This document shows positions 59,941 through 64,000 of a stretch of DNA of 64,000 nt, piece by piece; the stretch's first letter is position 1; the number at the start of each line of letters is the position of its first letter. Position numbers and translations under genes: made by a program. The notes beneath the pieces are model-generated. The model worked only from the letters and a program-made list of their open reading frames with translations, was not told the origin of the DNA and ran no database searches. Source of the DNA: Dictyophora rubrovolvata (Eukaryota > Basidiomycota > Agaricomycetes > Phallales > Phallaceae); NCBI GenBank assembly GCA_029959195.1, contig CP114120.1, forward strand, positions 372,001 to 436,000, written 5' to 3'.

Positions 59941-62607
59941 TTACAACTCGTCATGAGCATACCCTTCAAAGTCTTCTTCATCCTCCTCACGAACATGCGA
60001 TTCAGAACCCCCACTTCCACCATACAATTTTGATGTAATAGGATTGACAATGCTTTGAAGTTCTAAAAAGAAAGGTCAGTAAGAATACTAGGGTCAGGGT
60101 ACAGGATCGACAGCTCTTACCAGATAACTTCTCTTCAAGTTCTTCAGTAGAAGCAGTCTGACTGTTCGAATCAATCCAGTCAGTCGCTTCCTTGATAGCC
60201 GCAAGAAGCTCCTTTTTGTCATCGGAAGATAACTACACACGAACAAGCAAGTAAATCTTAGTAAGCAAGCCTTCTCATACCCTTCCCTTTCTTTTTTTTT
60301 CGCTTACCTTTCCACCAAGACCTTCTTCATCAGCCAACTGAGACTTCAAACTATACGTAAACGAGCTGAGCCCATTAAGAGCCTCAATTCTCTTCCGCTG
60401 CGCCTCGTCTTCACTCGCAAACTCTTCAGCTTCACGAACCATCCGTTCAATCTCATCTTGAGACAAACGGTTTTTGTTGTTCTCGATTCTGATTTCTTGT
60501 CGTTTTCCACTAAAAATGAAAACATTTAATAAATGAGACAAGTCTTTTTCTCTTTGAAGGACGTACGTTCCCTTGTCAACAGCGGAAACGGTCAAGATAC
60601 CGTTTGCGTCGATTTCAAATGTAACTTCTATTTGAGGGACGCCACGAGGTGCTGGAGGAATTCCAGTCAATTCGAATTGGCCCAGTAAGTAGTTGTCTTT
60701 AGTCATGGCACGTTCGCCCTCATAGACTTGGATAAGGACTAGAAGAAAGAAAAAACAATGAATGATAAGCAAAAATACATTGTAAAAAAGTGCTTCAGCA
60801 CTGACCAACGGGTTGATTATCAGCTGCTGTGGAGAATATTTGACTCTTCTTTGTAGGAACGACAGTGTTTCGTGAGATGAGTTTGGTGAAAACACCACCT
60901 AAGAGGGTAGGGACTAGGTCAGCAACATAAAAAACAATACACAAGTAAGCAAGCGCACCAGTAGTTTCGATACCAAGGGTCAAGGGACAGACATCAATGA
61001 GAACAAGATCTTCCGTTCCTTCTTCACCGGACAACACACCACCCTGGATAGCCGCACCATACGCGACAGCTTCATCGGGGTTAATACTCTTCGACGGTTC
61101 TTTCCCGAAATACTCCTTCAAAAGCTCCTGAACTTTGGGAATACGAGTTGACCCTCCAACAAGTACGACATCATGAATCTGATTCTTCGAAACACCAGCG
61201 TCTTTGAGAACCTGTTCAACCGGTTTCATAGTCTTCCTGAACAAATCCATATTCAGCTCTTCAAACTTGGCACGCGTCAATGTCTCGGAAAAGTCGTTCC
61301 CGCTTTCGAAGCTTTCGATTTCCAGTTTAACACTGCTTTGACTGCTGAGCGTTCGTTTGGCTTTTTCGACTTCGCGCTTTAATTTGCCCATTGCTCGGAG
61401 GTTCTTGGTAACGTCCGTGCCTGTCTTTTTCTTGTACGTCTTGACCATGTAGTCGATAACACGGTTGTCAAAGTCTTCACCACCAAGATGGGTATCACCA
61501 GACGTAGCAAGCACTTCGAACACACCGTCCTCAATCGACAGAAGAGAAACATCGAAAGTGCCTCCACCAAGATCGTAGACGATGATTTGACTCTCTCCGC
61601 CTTTTTTGTCGAGACCATATGCGATTGCGGCAGCTGTAGGTTCGTTGATGATCCGCAGCACGGTGAGACCCGCGATGGTACCGGCGTCCTTGGTAGCTTG
61701 TCGTTGAGCGTCGTTGAAGTATGCGGGAACGGTGACAACTGCGTGTGTTACTTTATGACCAAGGTATGCTTCAGCGGTCTCCTTCATCTTGGTGAGAATC
61801 ATTGAGGAGATCTCTTCAGGTGTCTTATTTTCGGTGTGGTGTGAGAATCAAAATAAACTAAAGATAAAAAAAAATTGTTTGCTCACAAAATCACGAGAGT
61901 CGCCTTTGTGTTGGACTTGAATTGCGGGCTTGCCGCTTTTATTAATGATTTTGAATGGCCAGTGCACCTTGTCGCGTTGAACTTCGGGCTCATCAAATTT
62001 ACGACCGATGAGTCGTTTGGCGTCGAAAACTGTGTTTTCTGGGTTGGAGTGGAAGGCATTTTTAGCAGAATCTCCGATGCTAATGAGAGAGAGAGAGGCA
62101 GAGAGGTGTTAGGGTTTTGGATGGGTGCAAGGCGATAAGATTAAAGCCACGTACAGACGTTCGTCATCCGTGAAACTGACCCAGGATGGGGTGATACGGT
62201 GACCTTGATCGTTGGCTATGATTTCAACTCTTCCATTACGTTGTACACTAAGAACGTTGTTAGCAACTCGTTGTTGTTTTCGGTGATGATGCTTACCCGA
62301 CACAAGAGTACCTGCCATCAAGGTTTAAATGATGATACACATATAGCGTCAAGAATAAACAGCAAAAGCAAGCTTACGTTGTTCCCAAATCTACTCGAGA
62401 GTTAGAAATTTTTGCAATCCAAAAAACAGAGAGCATCCACGTACCTATACCAATAACAGACCCATACTCGGACTTTTTCTCCGACTCAGCGTTGATAACC
62501 AGAGGACACAATGCAAAGACGAATATAAAAGTGAAAAAGTAAAGAGAAAATGAGCTCATTAATGAACGTTGTTGTTGTTTGTTGGGAGCAGACCGTCTGC
62601 TGGCCAT
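59941..62607 (-). CDS. KAR2: ER lumenal HSP70 (BiP)
   Basis: Starts at ATG 62605-62607, with a hydrophobic signal peptide (about residues 18-41), and ends YAHDEL, the ER retrieval signal (59941-59960). Motifs: [29 protein letters not shown], the phosphate-2 loop [39 protein letters not shown], and the substrate domain with LGIET..GVFTKLI. This is the ATP-dependent chaperone that takes up translocated proteins and controls the unfolded-protein sensor. Exons 2 (62378-62390) and 3 (62297-62311) are 13 and 15 nt and together encode DLGTTYSCVG. An ATG further upstream at 62679 is in frame, but the sequence before MASRR lacks conservation and would bury the signal peptide, so I prefer 62607. All key residues are intact. 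Confidence 0.95.
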
Positions 62608-62676
62608 GGTGGAATGCTGAGGAATTTTTTGAGGTTTCCTTCCGCTGGCTTGTTGACTTTTAAAAAAAAACACTGA

Positions 62677-62683
62677 CACGTCA
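62677..62683 (-). promoter_or_regulatory. UPRE-like site, proximal
   Basis: TGACGTG on the KAR2 strand, about 70 bp upstream of its ATG. This is the core bound by Hac1/XBP1-type bZIP factors in unfolded-protein-response promoters. Confidence 0.55.
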
Positions 62684-62742
62684 TTAAATTCGTTGTGTGA
62701 CGGGTGTGACGGGTGCTGTCACAGTTTTAACCACGTGTGATA

Positions 62743-62749
62743 CACGTCA
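62743..62749 (-). promoter_or_regulatory. UPRE-like site, distal
   Basis: A second TGACGTG, same orientation, about 136 bp upstream of the KAR2 ATG and followed by TATCACACGTGG, which contains an E-box-like CACGTG. Two co-oriented copies fit KAR2 induction by ER stress. Confidence 0.5.
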
Positions 62750-62904
62750 GCGAGTCGACTTCGTTGGCAAAAAATGGGTCCACATGCGCGATGTTTCGTG
62801 AATGTTTCTCAAGCGTGTTCGACAGCACATCAAGTGGATTCTGAGTGGAGATAATTGTTCACACGCTGGGGCAGCCAATTATTTGGAGGTTGTGGCAAGT
62901 GTTG

Positions 62905-63379
62905 CTAAAGAAACCGTCTGCGAGAGTGGGCAGATGACAAGGACGACAACATTCCTGGAGCGACCAATTTGGGTGATGTTTTATCTTCTGTCTTTTTCAA
63001 GAATCAGAAAGACGAGGACGTTGATGATGTTGCCCAGTTGGCTGCGAGGAAGAGCCTTGTTTTATTAATACTTGTTCCAAAGGTAGATACACGTCAGTTA
63101 TTCTCAGACTTTCTGTTGTATTCGTGGAAGTAAATCGTAATAATTCATTTCGTATACCATGTTTTGGTCCAGTCCAACGTTCTTACGTGGTTGAAACGAA
63201 ATTCCATTCGGATTTGTAGTTGGATTATGAAACGGAGCAGCTTGCGCTCTGTCTATTTGGATTTAAATTCACTGATAAAGTCGACCCCCAGACTTCCTCA
63301 CTTCAAATTTGAGATGGAAGGTAATTCTACATTTTTTTTCTTTTTTGAAGAGAACGGCCTGCGCCGAGCGAAGAATTAG
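62905..63379 (+). other. Possible decayed or mis-split small gene
   Basis: The frame through 62910-63081 reads REWADDKDDNIPGATNLGD, then a QLAARKSLVLLILVPK end at a GTAGAT donor, which looks protein-like. After an acceptor at about 63170 two frames are possible: one open to 63379, the other (SYVVETKFHSDL .. DYETEQLALCLFGFKFTDKVD) more protein-like but interrupted by TAG. No clear start or family. I treat it as a possible pseudogene, or a gene with an unseen splice. Confidence 0.25.
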
Positions 63380-63469
63380 ACTTTGAATTTTTACGCGACG
63401 TCACGCGTCGGTTCATCCATCTTGAGCCGTAACCGCATCCGTCCCAAGCAATTTGACTTCAGCGCCTGG

Positions 63470-64000
63470 ATGCCCAAAGCCAAAGGAACTAAGCTTCCTA
63501 GAAACGTTCATGCAAGACTTAAAGAGTGTGCCGTCAGTGCTTATTCAATATGTCTGGAGTACGAAGCAGAGCTTGAAGAAGAGGAGAAGGCCGGTAAAGA
63601 CGTCGAACGAAATCTGATATATTGTCGCATCATAGGCTATCTCTTTCATCACTATCCGACTGACAAAGCTTTAAGCACATTTGTCAGTGAAGTGTTGTCA
63701 TGTAAGGATCGCGAAATGTTTTTAGTACTAGGGCGGATGTACTTTGATTATTTTGCGAGAGCACGTAAGTTATGACTCCTTTGATGTCTTACCCATGATA
63801 TATATGATCTTGTCATCATAGTCAAACCTGATCAAAAATCGTCGTCTACGCTATCCAGTCATCCGTCTCCCCCTTCCTTTGACAACCTCGCCGACATGAT
63901 CAAAGAATCAATGGAAGAGGCTCCTCAAAGTCATGCTTCCGCAAAAAGAAAGGTACTCCGATATCTACTGGTCATTATTTTTCTTATGATAACTCGAGGC
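63470..64000 (+). CDS. Unknown protein, 5' part, runs off the window
   Basis: ATG 63470 opens MPKAKGTKLPRNVHARLKEC. The exon ends at 63764 after DYFARA (GTAAGT donor). The next exon (acceptor ending about 63821) reads KPDQKSSS..PSPPSFDNLADMIKESMEEA and reaches another donor near 63951 (AAAAGAAAG/GTACTC). The first exon is alpha-helical and charged, with an ELEEEEKAGK run and FHHYPTDKALSTFVSEVL. I do not recognise the family. A dead copy of this exon lies at 22450-23425, showing that the gene has been duplicated. Confidence 0.7.

Noticed and set aside
61488-61805. 105-codon plus-strand frame
   Set aside because: Antisense to the conserved ATPase domain of KAR2.
63170-63379. Fourth small exon via a 30-nt intron in the 62.9-kb candidate
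   Set aside because: A 30-nt intron is shorter than any other seen in this window (minimum about 45 nt), so the join is not credible.

Overview
The window is nuclear DNA from a basidiomycete fungus, most likely an Agaricomycete. The evidence is gene style and content. Introns are mostly 45-70 nt with GT..AG ends, coding regions are split into many short exons (several are microexons), and the lineage-typical families are present: tandem F-box proteins of the VCRSWR type, multi-exon P450s, Ure2p-like GSTs, small secreted proteins, a Ty1/copia LTR element and an ER HSP70 ending in HDEL. Many genes here are invisible as long ORFs, and I recovered them by reading splice junctions and conserved motifs.

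Layout. 1-629: end of a membrane-protein gene (minus). 0.9-4.7 kb: two copies of a dispersed repeat flanking a small six-cysteine secreted peptide gene (3643-3919). 5.8-7.8 kb: a five-exon gene with C-terminal CxxC..H motifs. 8.5-9.85 kb: a Ure2p-like GST gene complete in every exon but carrying one in-frame stop. 9912-14370: a whole-looking, young copia element with identical LTRs and a 5-bp target duplication. 14.4-15.6 kb: a heptad-repeat coiled-coil gene and a paralogue of the 32.7-kb gene, with duplicated upstream DNA. 15.8-16.3 kb: a secreted beta-trefoil-like protein. 17.1-19.4 kb: a 13-exon P450. 20.6-22.0 kb: an FAD monooxygenase. 22.4-23.4 kb: a decayed copy of the gene at the right end of the window, split by a 0.7-kb terminal-inverted-repeat element. 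24-37 kb: an F-box expansion (four genes plus a remnant), with a secreted internally repeated protein at 29.5-30.6 kb. 38.2-38.6 kb: a second, decayed GST. 39.0-40.7 kb: another F-box gene. 41.0-42.2 kb: thiamine pyrophosphokinase. 42.2 kb: tRNA-Lys with an intron. 42.9-44.4 kb: an HSL-type hydrolase. 44.6-50.9 kb: an ABCC transporter. 52.4-56.3 kb: ATG13. 58.1-59.7 kb: a second P450. 59.9-62.6 kb: KAR2/BiP, with two UPRE-like sites upstream. 63.5 kb to the end: an unknown gene that runs off the window.

How they fit together. The right half (TPK, tRNA, ABCC, ATG13, KAR2) is largely conserved housekeeping DNA with tightly packed genes. The left half (0-40 kb) is accessory: sparse genes, recent and decayed duplicates, a retrotransposon, a DNA element, secreted proteins, oxidative enzymes and F-box genes. 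P450, FAD monooxygenase, GST and hydrolase families suggest detoxification or secondary chemistry, but they are spread out and I see no backbone enzyme that would make a biosynthetic cluster. The clearest unusual signals are the conserved 6-nt and 12-nt GST microexons, the knottin-like peptide gene, the one-exon-per-repeat secreted protein and the decay series of duplicated genes.
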